Of a stretch of DNA of 64,000 nt, positions 33,474 through 39,959 are shown in pieces. The DNA is from JAWPMT01 sp965601475 (GTDB lineage Bacteria; Bacteroidota; Bacteroidia; Cytophagales; Cyclobacteriaceae). The notes beneath the pieces are model-generated. The model did no database searches. It saw only the letters and a program-made list of their open reading frames with translations, and was not told the DNA's origin. The stretch lies in NCBI GenBank assembly GCA_965601475.1, contig OZ271832.1, positions 2,852,001 to 2,916,000 on the forward strand, read 5' to 3'. Positions within the stretch are counted from its first letter, which is position 1; each line of letters begins with the position of its first letter. Both the position numbers and the translations under genes were made by a program.

Positions 33474-33856
33474 GGCCTACTTATACTGTTGTGATTCTAT
33501 TTTTGATGAGCTTCGGAATCCTGCTGGTCTACAAGCTTCTTCTCTCAGAAGAAGACCCATTCAAAGGATACGAAAAGAAGTTCAAGGAAGATCACTTCAA
33601 CGGTAACGTACAACGACTGATCTCAAAAAGAGGAGCCTCATTAGTGATATTTAGTGATGAGGATAGCATTGCATTTGGGAATTATAGAAATTATCAATAC
33701 GCCACAATCGAGATACACAGGTTCTTGCTACCAGGAGACTCAATTTGGAAAAGAGCGAATTCAGATACTATATGGGTAAGGAGAGACGGTCAAATTCATT
33801 TCTTCTATGGATTAGAGACAGCGAAGTCATTTCTTGAAAGTCCAAACTATAAGTGA
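33470..33856 (+). CDS. Candidate immunity protein to the RHS tip
   Basis: A 128-residue protein with one N-terminal hydrophobic helix (TVVILFLMSFGILLVYKLLL) and a small soluble alpha/beta domain (NVQRLISKRGASLVIFSDEDS, ATIEIHRFLL). Its ATG overlaps the RHS stop codon in ATGA, giving translational coupling with the toxin tip. It shares the low G+C of that tip (about 38% in 33541-33600). This arrangement is what is seen for immunity genes of polymorphic toxins. The membrane anchor would place the domain on one side of the inner membrane. No family was recognised; the immunity role is inferred from position only. Confidence 0.6.
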   Translation: MRPTYTVVILFLMSFGILLVYKLLLSEEDPFKGYEKKFKEDHFNGNVQRLISKRGASLVIFSDEDSIAFGNYRNYQYATIEIHRFLLPGDSIWKRANSDTIWVRRDGQIHFFYGLETAKSFLESPNYK

Positions 33857-33900
33857 CTGGCCTTGTACTGAAACACTTGGCTTTGGAAGGCCCTCTACTA

Positions 33901-33920
33901 GCGCAAGCGTCCGCTTGTGC
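33901..33920. repeat. CAAGCGGACGCTTG hairpin, inverted copy
   Basis: GCGCAAGCG-tc-CGCTTGTGC, the reverse orientation of the hairpin at 11382-11403, 60 bases after the candidate immunity gene. Confidence 0.7.
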
Positions 33921-33945
33921 TGATTCATTACAGACATCGCCACCA

Positions 33946-34012
33946 CTCTTCCACATGTCCTGAAAGGAATGTGGAAGGACAGATGATAAGGGATTCCAAT
34001 CCAGAGCTTTAG
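33946..34012. repeat. REP unit C
   Basis: Stem CTTCCACAT (33948-33956) with ATGTGGAAG (33969-33977), then GGATT-cc-AATCC (33991-34002). Compensatory changes relative to unit A (TCGACAT to TCCACAT with ATGTCGA to ATGTGGA) keep the stem paired. Confidence 0.8.
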
Positions 34013-34079
34013 TGATGAAAACACTTTTCTATCTTGTGATAATTTCTTTTTCTTCTGAATTGCTGTCACAGTATTAAAT

Positions 34080-34382
34080 ATGAAAGGAGTATTGATTATC
34101 AAAGGCGAGTTTAGACTATATCAGTCAAATGATCTTTACTTCAGTGGTGACATCAAGGCTGGTCTTAGACTTTCGGCGTGGAAGAACAGTTCAAACTTCA
34201 CAGCTCTAGAAATCAAAGAGGTGTTGAATGCCGCAGAGAGTATCAGCCTAGGTTCAAAGGGTGAGATTGTAGCAGCATTTATGAACTCGAATTTGACTAA
34301 AAGTTTGAAGGTTGGTGATACCGTCTTCTGTGGATCACCAAATAAGAAGATTGGTGAATTATTGATTGGTAGTATAGACTAA
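34080..34382 (+). CDS. Small orphan protein, unknown function
   Basis: A 100-residue soluble protein (MKGVLIIKGEFRLYQSND...) with alternating strands and a motif LKVGDTVFCGSPNKKIGELL reminiscent of a small beta-barrel such as elongation-factor domain 2, though this is only a resemblance. It lies between REP units C and D in the variable tail behind the RHS cassette, so it may be a displaced orphan immunity gene. Its stop is directly followed by REP unit D. Confidence 0.5.
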   Translation: MKGVLIIKGEFRLYQSNDLYFSGDIKAGLRLSAWKNSSNFTALEIKEVLNAAESISLGSKGEIVAAFMNSNLTKSLKVGDTVFCGSPNKKIGELLIGSID

Positions 34383-34393
34383 CTACTATTCCC

Positions 34394-34546
34394 CGCTCAT
34401 CCACATGTTCCGAAGGTCGTGTCGAAGCACAGATATTGGGGAGATTTCCAATCTCTGCTATGATGGTACAGGCTTAGCAAAGACGGATTGCAAATCCTTT
34501 TGGATCTATACTTCCGGATGCCCTTCGGAACATCCGGAAGAGCGTC
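34394..34546. repeat. BIME-like double REP unit D
   Basis: Left hairpin (GCTCATCCACATG...CGTGTCGAAG, partly decayed), inner segments GGAGATTTCCAATCTC and GGATTGCAAATCC, and right hairpin CTTCCGGATG/CATCCGGAAG. The right half is the reverse complement of the left in outline. Almost identical to unit E at 35598-35752. Confidence 0.85.
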
Positions 34547-34646
34547 AAAGGCTGAGGTTTGGGATGCTATATTTGTCTAAAATCAGGATTATTCAGTGTC
34601 CTCCTTGAGTAGCACTGAGGGATCAATTTTGTACAAGGCTTGATCA

Positions 34647-35372
34647 ATGAGCCGAAATAGTTTTTCCATACATAGACTCCTACCTTTTTTGAAAGTACCT
34701 ATCGTGATTGCACTCTGCGCCATCATAAGCACAGAAATTGTCGCCCAAAGCTGGCAGAAAGGAGAACTGTTTCTCGAAAATGGGGGAAGGATGCACGGAG
34801 AGTTCATATTCAATGAAGTGTACCCGGAAGGCATGGTCGTATTTAGGCCCGATGGCGATACGACCCAGGTCCAGACCTGGCCAGCATTCAAAGTACGGCG
34901 GCTGGAATCTGAGCGGGTGACCTTAAAGAAAGAACACCTCGGCTACCAGCGCGGGATTCCTAATAGAGCGATCTTGGTAACTCTTGTATATGAAGGTGAT
35001 TTTTATGAGGTACTTCATCGTAAGATACCTTTCAAGGCAACAACGGTGATTCCCTTTCTTACAGGTAGTACACTTTGGGTTGCTGCAATCCAAAGTTTGA
35101 AGTACAAACACCTGGTATATATCCGTGAAAAATCGTCTCAGGAATTACGAAAATTACCTACTGGAGGAAGGCACCATTCCGCCGACCAATTGAATGAGTT
35201 TGCCTTCAGCCTGCAGGGATTCGTGGAGGCAACAGATGCAAAGGCCTTCAGGCGGGAAATGAAAAACTACTACAGGAACAGAGAGATGCGAGGCCGAAGT
35301 ATTGAGGAGCTAATCGAGCTCATACAAGTATGCGAGGATTTAGTCGCCAGATCCGAAGAAACCAGCAATTAG
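34647..35372 (+). CDS. Secreted protein, unknown function
   Basis: A 241-residue protein with a signal peptide (VPIVIALCAIISTEIVAQ). The first mature part is a strand-rich domain (GELFLENGGRMHGEFIFNEVYPEGMVVFRPDGDT, VQTWPAFKVRRLE), then a hydrophobic ATTVIPFLTGSTLWVAAIQ and a helical C-terminus (ELIELIQVCEDLVARSEE). The start resembles other Bacteroidota periplasmic proteins that begin with a short beta-sandwich, but no family was assigned. It is flanked by near-identical BIME units D and E, which could have helped move or delete it as a block. Confidence 0.55.
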   Translation: MSRNSFSIHRLLPFLKVPIVIALCAIISTEIVAQSWQKGELFLENGGRMHGEFIFNEVYPEGMVVFRPDGDTTQVQTWPAFKVRRLESERVTLKKEHLGYQRGIPNRAILVTLVYEGDFYEVLHRKIPFKATTVIPFLTGSTLWVAAIQSLKYKHLVYIREKSSQELRKLPTGGRHHSADQLNEFAFSLQGFVEATDAKAFRREMKNYYRNREMRGRSIEELIELIQVCEDLVARSEETSN

Positions 35373-35597
35373 CATGTGCCTCCACTTTGTAGTCTTACCT
35401 CGAAACTACAACAATGGAAGTAAACGCTATCCTTCCGGTTTCTGAGGCATGAAGAATACCGGAAACTCAAGTCCTGGACCTTAGATCAAACCCACGCACC
35501 TTACCAAGAACCACGTCACTTCGACGACGGCAGGAGGAGAAGTCTCCTGGCCTGGCGCCCTGGTCGGGCACCCGGCTGGACACCTTCCCAGGCACTT

Positions 35598-35752
35598 GAC
35601 GCTCTTCGACATGTTCCGAAGGGCATGTCGAAGCACAGATATTGGGGAGATTTCCAATCTCTGCTATGATGGTACAGGTTTAGCAAAGACGGATTGCAAA
35701 TCCTTTTGGATCTATACTTCCGGATGCCCTTCGGAACATCCGGAAGAGCGTC
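35598..35752. repeat. BIME-like double REP unit E
   Basis: A 155-bp palindromic unit beginning GACGCTCTTC and ending GAAGAGCGTC. Left stem CTTCGACATG/CATGTCGAAG (35604-35633), right stem CTTCCGGATG/CATCCGGAAG (35717-35746), and imperfectly paired inner arms. The whole unit is a long imperfect inverted repeat, like a small non-autonomous element. Confidence 0.85.
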
Positions 35753-35754
35753 AC

Positions 35755-35815
35755 ATCTTCTTTGGTAAAATGATTGGCTTACGCTAATAGAAAGATTTCT
35801 CGTACCTCGAAATGA
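35755..35815. repeat. Dispersed repeat, copy 3, interrupted
   Basis: Follows copies 1 and 2 up to CTCGAAATGA, then diverges (ACTGTGG instead of CAA). The break probably marks the edge of the IS110 element. Confidence 0.6.
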
Positions 35816-35833
35816 ACTGTGGTTAAAATCAAG

Positions 35834-36805
35834 TTAAATAGTTGAAAAGTTTACATTGTAGATGCTCCCGGTTTTAGCAATAGCGAATGCCTGCTTGATG
35901 ATCTTGTTGGCCACTGCGATCAGAGCAAGCTTTCCAGATTTCCCTTTGGCTTTCAATCGATCATAGAGGTCTTTACATGCTTTGTTGCAGCTTTTGGCTG
36001 TGCACGCGCACATGTAGAGCATGCCTCTAATTTTGCTCATTCCCATTTTACATATTCGAGCTCTTCCTTTGATTGATTTTCCTGACTCGAATGTTCTAGG
36101 GCTTAGACCGAAATATGAACTCAGCTGTTTATGGTTTTCGAACTTGGTAACTGCTCCCGTCAGTACAATGAGCATCAGCGAAGTTTTCTTGCCTAGCCCG
36201 GGAATAGTCTGGAGATGTTCAAACATCTGACCATGATATTGTTGGATAATTTGGAGCATCTCTGACTCAACTTCAGAGATCTCATTCTCAAGTCGTTTTA
36301 GCTGCTCTTTAATCCCCAGATGTACCTTTTTGTTCCGAACGGTAGATTGGCTGAAAGCTTGCTGTTGTCTCAAAAAACTCGTTCGCTGTTTGTTAAGCTG
36401 ATCAAGATAAGCTTGTAACTGTTTCAATTCCAGTACATAAGACTCTTCACCAATCCATTCTTTAGGTTGATTGATTCGTCCATATTCAGCAATCATTATT
36501 GCATCTTTTTTGTCCGTTTTAGCACGCATTAGCTTCATTTGACAAAACCTTCGGATAACCAAAGGATTAATCACACTTACTTTGATGTGATGATCTTGAA
36601 GAAACGTCGCTAGTCTCAAATAATATGGACCACTAGCTTCCATTACACACCAGCTGGACGGGGTTAGAGATTTTAATAGCTTGGAGAATCCTTTTCGGTC
36701 GTTGCTGAACTGGTAGGACTTGTACTTCTCAGATCCACCTTCAATAGCTACATCAAAATAGTCCTTTGAAATGTCAATGCCGATGTATTTTGTAGTAGAA
36801 CTCAT
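35834..36805 (-). CDS. IS110-family transposase (DEDD recombinase)
   Basis: A full-length 323-residue transposase. The RuvC-like DEDD site is complete: Asp11 (IGIDISKD), Glu56 (VMEASGP), Asp98 and Asp101 (KTDKKDA). A coiled-coil segment (about 115-185) leads to the C-terminal Transposase_20 domain with LQTIPGLGKKTSLMLI, the SSYFGLSPRTFESG stretch that should hold the catalytic serine, and GRARICKMG. No frameshift or stop, so the element may be active. IS110 enzymes recombine DNA guided by a structured RNA from the element's own non-coding end. Here about 240-280 bases of non-coding DNA lie upstream of the start codon. Confidence 0.93.
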   Translation of the reverse strand: MSSTTKYIGIDISKDYFDVAIEGGSEKYKSYQFSNDRKGFSKLLKSLTPSSWCVMEASGPYYLRLATFLQDHHIKVSVINPLVIRRFCQMKLMRAKTDKKDAIMIAEYGRINQPKEWIGEESYVLELKQLQAYLDQLNKQRTSFLRQQQAFSQSTVRNKKVHLGIKEQLKRLENEISEVESEMLQIIQQYHGQMFEHLQTIPGLGKKTSLMLIVLTGAVTKFENHKQLSSYFGLSPRTFESGKSIKGRARICKMGMSKIRGMLYMCACTAKSCNKACKDLYDRLKAKGKSGKLALIAVANKIIKQAFAIAKTGSIYNVNFSTI

Positions 36806-36859
36806 AACTTAGTAATTAGAAGATTTAGTTAGAAGAAACTGCTCTGGACTTATCAATCC

Positions 36860-37000
36860 TACATACAGGCTCTTTGCTTACCAGGCTCGGCCTAATGAAC
36901 TGTTCAAGCTCAAAGCAGGGGGAAAGGGGATTACCATTGCGATCAGTCTCAATAGACCAATGACGGAACTTAATCTTTTTCCTTTCCCTTCTTCTGCTAA
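36860..37000 (-). ncRNA. Candidate bridge RNA of the IS110 element
   Basis: Non-coding region upstream of the transposase. It can fold into a stem of GGGAAAGG (36920-36927) with CCTTTCCC (36981-36988), extended by GCAG (36915-36918) with CTGC (36994-36997), enclosing about 50 bases that include a small hairpin GTCT-caat-AGAC (36946-36957). Known IS110-group bridge RNAs come from this position and have guide loops within such stems. Limits and strand are inferred from the transposase orientation; no guide-target match was demonstrated. Confidence 0.35.
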
Positions 37001-37091
37001 AGTATCTAAGACCTGATTCCAGGTAGTATCAAACATAGGATGACAGCTATGGAGACAGCACCAGCTCAAATTCTCTTGAAACCGCGCATTA

Positions 37092-37466
37092 TTAGGTTTG
37101 GTAATCCTTCCAATTATCATCAGTTACCCAATTTTCCATGTCCCTGAGGACACAATCTCGAACGAAATCGAAAATGTTCTTATGCTCTGAAAGGATGATG
37201 TTAGAAGGAGCGCTACCTTGCCAAGACGGGTGAAAGACGATCACGTTCTTTTGGACAACACCATTTATCATTTCAAAACCACAATAAGTATCTGTGTCCT
37301 GCCTCGAACCAAATGATTCCACTTCCCTTTCTTGATGATGTTCATCTTGAAAAAGCTGATTCAACCTTTGATACCTATTCTCTTCTCCGTTTAATCGCCA
37401 AGGGATGAATTTGCCATTGTTCACTCGGTTGAACCAATAGAATTCATTCGGTAAGATTCTTGCCAT
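37092..37466 (-). CDS. Orphan protein, unknown function
   Basis: A 124-residue soluble protein (MARILPNEFYWFNRVNNGK..., QDTDTYCGFEMINGVVQKNVIVFHPSWQG, CVLRDMENWVTDDNW). Its composition, rich in aromatic and acidic residues, is like small immunity or SMI1-type proteins, but no family is assigned. It ends just before the presumed right edge of IS110, on the same strand. It may belong to the variable tail of the RHS locus. Confidence 0.55.
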   Translation of the reverse strand: MARILPNEFYWFNRVNNGKFIPWRLNGEENRYQRLNQLFQDEHHQEREVESFGSRQDTDTYCGFEMINGVVQKNVIVFHPSWQGSAPSNIILSEHKNIFDFVRDCVLRDMENWVTDDNWKDYQT

Positions 37467-37526
37467 TGGAATTGTTGCTAATGATGGATAGGGGATGTGT
37501 TCTCCTGAAACCCGACGTTAAACCCC

Positions 37527-37766
37527 TTACCCGGTTGTCTCTTCTGCCAGGTCGAAGAAATTGATCAGCCTGCTGATCTGCCCAACAAGTTCCTTGTGAT
37601 CTGCACCTTGAAAATTCTCATTGTCTTCCAGAAAACTGAAGAACAGGTGCTCGATGTTTCTCCGCCAGCTGCGAGCAGGGCTGAAGGAAAGCAGCTCATC
37701 CAACTCATCCAGTAGCTTTATGTATTGGTCGTATTTGTGATGTGGAATGCTGTTATTTTCTCCCAT
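37527..37766 (-). CDS. Small helical protein, unknown function
   Basis: A 79-residue acidic, helical protein (YDQYIKLLDELDELLSFS, LVGQISRLINFFDLAEE) with no signal or membrane segment. It is divergent from the XRE regulator gene, and the 173-base gap between them contains a large concentric dyad, so both may be under the same control. Could be a partner or target of that regulator. Confidence 0.5.
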   Translation of the reverse strand: MGENNSIPHHKYDQYIKLLDELDELLSFSPARSWRRNIEHLFFSFLEDNENFQGADHKELVGQISRLINFFDLAEETTG

Positions 37767-37845
37767 TTTGTTACTGCTTTAGAAATGAATAATTGTGCCA
37801 TTTCATGGCCGCAATAAGCCCAAGCCATTACTTTTATAGCGGCAA

Positions 37846-37905
37846 TGTTACCATTAATACATCGGGTTGGGCGGTAAATCCAACCAATATGTAATTATAG
37901 TAACA
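37846..37905. promoter_or_regulatory. Concentric operator-like dyad upstream of XRE gene
   Basis: Outer arms TGTTACCATTAATACAT (37846-37862) and ATGTAATTATAGTAACA (37889-37905) match at 14 of 17 positions as inverted repeats; inside them lies GGTTGG (37865-37870) with CCAACC (37880-37885), centred on the same point. It lies between divergent genes and would suit two dimers of the adjacent XRE protein. Confidence 0.6.
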
Positions 37906-37939
37906 ATTCACAATAAATAGGAACAACTCGCAAATTATT

Positions 37940-38359
37940 TTGAATACATCTATTGGCCAAAAAATAAAATCCATCAGGATGTCCAGGAATATGTCCCAAA
38001 AGGATTTTGGAGAACATTTTGGGTTTAGCAGGGAGACGATTGCCAAGATAGAACGCGGTGATCAGCGTTTGTATTGGGACCTTATAGTACCCATTGCAAT
38101 TTTTGGTAACGTTAGTCTGGATGCATTGGCCGATCGAACCGACCTGAGCGAAGGCCAATTGGGGACTGCGATTATGGACCCAAAAGGAGAATACGAGCGT
38201 GGTCAGCCGGCTGCTTTGATCAAGGAATTGGTAGAAGAAAATGATCGCACGCGTCGCGCCCAGCTGGCGAGCCAGCTATTGGCGCTATATGCTGACTTGC
38301 AGCAAGAGGTGTCGAATCTCAAGGATGAGCTGCTCACGCTTTTTCGCAAGTTCAAATGA
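37940..38359 (+). CDS. XRE-family transcriptional regulator
   Basis: A 139-residue regulator. Residues about 5-60 form a helix-turn-helix of the Cro/CI type (IGQKIKSIRMSRNMSQKDFGEHFGFSRETIAKIERGDQ). The C-terminal part is a helical segment with heptads (LLALYADLQQEVSNLKDELLTLF) likely used for dimerisation. No ATG precedes the HTH; the frame is closed by a TAA at 37901, so the TTG at 37940 is the probable start. The operator-like dyad upstream suggests autoregulation. Its stop overlaps the mnmD start in ATGA. Confidence 0.8.
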   Translation: MNTSIGQKIKSIRMSRNMSQKDFGEHFGFSRETIAKIERGDQRLYWDLIVPIAIFGNVSLDALADRTDLSEGQLGTAIMDPKGEYERGQPAALIKELVEENDRTRRAQLASQLLALYADLQQEVSNLKDELLTLFRKFK

Positions 38360-39018
38360 ATGACCTGAATCTCGTCTTGCAATTGACCGATGATGGGTCC
38401 CATACGCTGTACCGGCAGGACCTGGATGAAACGTATCATTCGCATCGCGGCGCCATTGGGGAATCCGAGCATGTATTCATACAACATGGCCTGGAGTTCA
38501 TAGACCTTCGAAGCAATGATCACCGTATTTCTATCCTGGAAATAGGGTTTGGTACGGGGCTCAACGCCTGGTTGGCATGGCAGTTCGGCAGGTCCAGGGG
38601 TGTTCAAATCGCCTATCATGGCCTGGAGCCTTTTCCCGTACCCTCGGAGCTCTGGAAGAATTTGGCGTACACGCCCGACCCTGCCTTCAACCAATTGCAT
38701 GAGGTCGCATGGGACCATGCAATTGACCTTGATGGTCGCTTCACTTTCAGGAAGGTTCAGAAAACACTGGAGTCCTTCCGAGAGGATTTGCAGATAGACG
38801 TTGTTTTCTACGATGCCTTTGCACCCCGTAAGCAGCCGGAGGTTTGGTCAAAGCAGAACCTTGCCAGTTGCTACGATTTCCTTGTTCCTCACGGTATCCT
38901 CATTACCTATTGTGCACAGGGACAATTCAAGCGCAATCTCAAATCTGTGGGCTTCGACGTAGAAACGCTGCCGGGCGCCCTCGGCAAAAAAGAAATGGTG
39001 AGGGCCCACAAGCCTTGA
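38356..39018 (+). CDS. mnmD: tRNA mnm5s2U34 methyltransferase MnmD
   Basis: A 220-residue SAM-dependent methyltransferase that completes mnm5(s2)U at the wobble base of certain tRNAs. The SAM motif is ILEIGFGTGLNAWLAW near residues 60-75, followed by YHGLEPFPV and the acidic VVFYDAFAPRKQPEVWS segment typical of the MnmD/DUF752 domain. There is no fused MnmC oxidase domain, as usual in Bacteroidota. The start ATG overlaps the XRE stop by 4 bases, an odd coupling of a core gene to a regulator at the border of the variable region; a second ATG 6 bases further on could also be used. Confidence 0.9.
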   Translation: MNDLNLVLQLTDDGSHTLYRQDLDETYHSHRGAIGESEHVFIQHGLEFIDLRSNDHRISILEIGFGTGLNAWLAWQFGRSRGVQIAYHGLEPFPVPSELWKNLAYTPDPAFNQLHEVAWDHAIDLDGRFTFRKVQKTLESFREDLQIDVVFYDAFAPRKQPEVWSKQNLASCYDFLVPHGILITYCAQGQFKRNLKSVGFDVETLPGALGKKEMVRAHKP

Positions 39019-39019
39019 G

Positions 39020-39955
39020 CTATTCCGGAACTATCCTCACGTCATCCTCGTCCGCAAGTCTACGGCCCATTGCACTGACAGCTGCCACATTGAAGAATCC
39101 CAGTACCTGCACATTAGGGTCTTCGGAGACGATGTTGGTGGAAACGTTCGACAATGGTGTGGCGAAGAGTTCGGCAAAACCTCCAGGACGGTCTGTTTCA
39201 TCGATCACGCGCTGCAAGAAGAAGAATGCGTCATTGGAGATCGAATGGATCTCCACGTAAAGTGAATCACCAAAGAGGTACGGAACCTCAAACTGGAATT
39301 CGGCACCATCTTCCGTTTCTATGAATGGGTTGACACCATCGCGCAATGGTTGTATGAAAACCAGTCCATCTACCACACCACCTGCTGAAAAACCTGCATC
39401 GAAGGCGATGTTGATTTCGGAGGGCTGATTCAACAGGGTGTCATTCTTCCAGGCTTTGATCCAATAGGAGTCGCCAACGCCTTCAAAATCCCGGGCCCAT
39501 ACCTCTCCGAAGTAACCGTCCGGTAGGAACGGATCCTGCTCTTCTTCAAAACGGAAGGTCACACTGTCTATTTCAGGGACCCTGCCCATGGTCGTCTGGC
39601 TAAAGAAATTGCCCTCCGGAGTTTCCACCGATAGTGTGTATGTGCGGCCCACCTCTCCAAAAGGCACTCCTGGCTGGGCTTGCAATTCATAAAATCCTGG
39701 CTGTACTTCCACAAATGGAAAGGTGTTGCCTTGATCGTCTGCGATAGTGACCGTAGCATCTGTAACAGGAGGCGGATTGCCGTCCTGAAAGTAATTCTGT
39801 GTGCGCTGAACCCTAATGGACTGGCGCGTGCCATCGTTCGTCAACCAAGCATCGATCACAACGATAGGATCGATGTTTTCCAGATCTACTGTGATCTCGT
39901 CATCACAGCCAAGCATGATGACAACCATTGTTATGAGGAATATTGTTTTTTTCAT
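39020..39955 (-). CDS. DUF4249 lipoprotein
   Basis: A 311-residue lipoprotein (lipobox MLGC, then DDEITVDL, a surface-export-like acidic stretch). It begins with the family pattern IDPIVVIDAWLTNDGTRQSIRVQRTQNYFQ and contains beta-rich domains (VTDATVTIADDQGN). DUF4249 proteins are encoded next to TonB-dependent receptors and are thought to assist them at the cell surface. ATG 39955 was chosen because a lipoprotein signal starts there; the longer frame overlaps the receptor gene. It lies 4 bases after the receptor stop. Confidence 0.85.
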   Translation of the reverse strand: MKKTIFLITMVVIMLGCDDEITVDLENIDPIVVIDAWLTNDGTRQSIRVQRTQNYFQDGNPPPVTDATVTIADDQGNTFPFVEVQPGFYELQAQPGVPFGEVGRTYTLSVETPEGNFFSQTTMGRVPEIDSVTFRFEEEQDPFLPDGYFGEVWARDFEGVGDSYWIKAWKNDTLLNQPSEINIAFDAGFSAGGVVDGLVFIQPLRDGVNPFIETEDGAEFQFEVPYLFGDSLYVEIHSISNDAFFFLQRVIDETDRPGGFAELFATPLSNVSTNIVSEDPNVQVLGFFNVAAVSAMGRRLADEDDVRIVPE

Positions 39956-39959
39956 TTCC

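Larger units (their letters stand above)
35373..35833. other. Gene-free region with BIME and IS110 junction
   Basis: Contains a partial inverted copy of the dispersed repeat (35513-35546), BIME unit E (35598-35752), and a dispersed repeat copy broken at 35815 where IS110 sequence begins. No gene is supported. Confidence 0.65.
35815..37043 (-). mobile_element. IS110-family insertion sequence
   Basis: An intact transposase gene with non-coding flanks. IS110 elements lack long terminal inverted repeats, so the ends are inferred: the left end is where a dispersed repeat is cut after ATGA (35812-35815); on the right, ATGACAGC at 37040-37047 could resume the interrupted repeat. That gives about 1.2 kb, normal for the family. 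The right boundary is uncertain by tens of bases. Confidence 0.6.

Noticed and set aside
34405..34608. Matching short frames at 34405-34608 and 35596-35787
   Set aside because: Both are translations of the same BIME units D and E; the similarity is due to the repeat, not to a gene family.
35834..36805. Composite transposon bounded by IS110
   Set aside because: Only one IS110 copy is present in the window and no second copy brackets cargo.
36878..37120. An 80-residue minus-strand reading frame in the IS110 upstream region
   Set aside because: It overlaps the well-supported gene at 37092-37466, has Cys/Trp/Pro-rich composition unlike a protein, and lies in a region better explained as a structured non-coding end of the IS.
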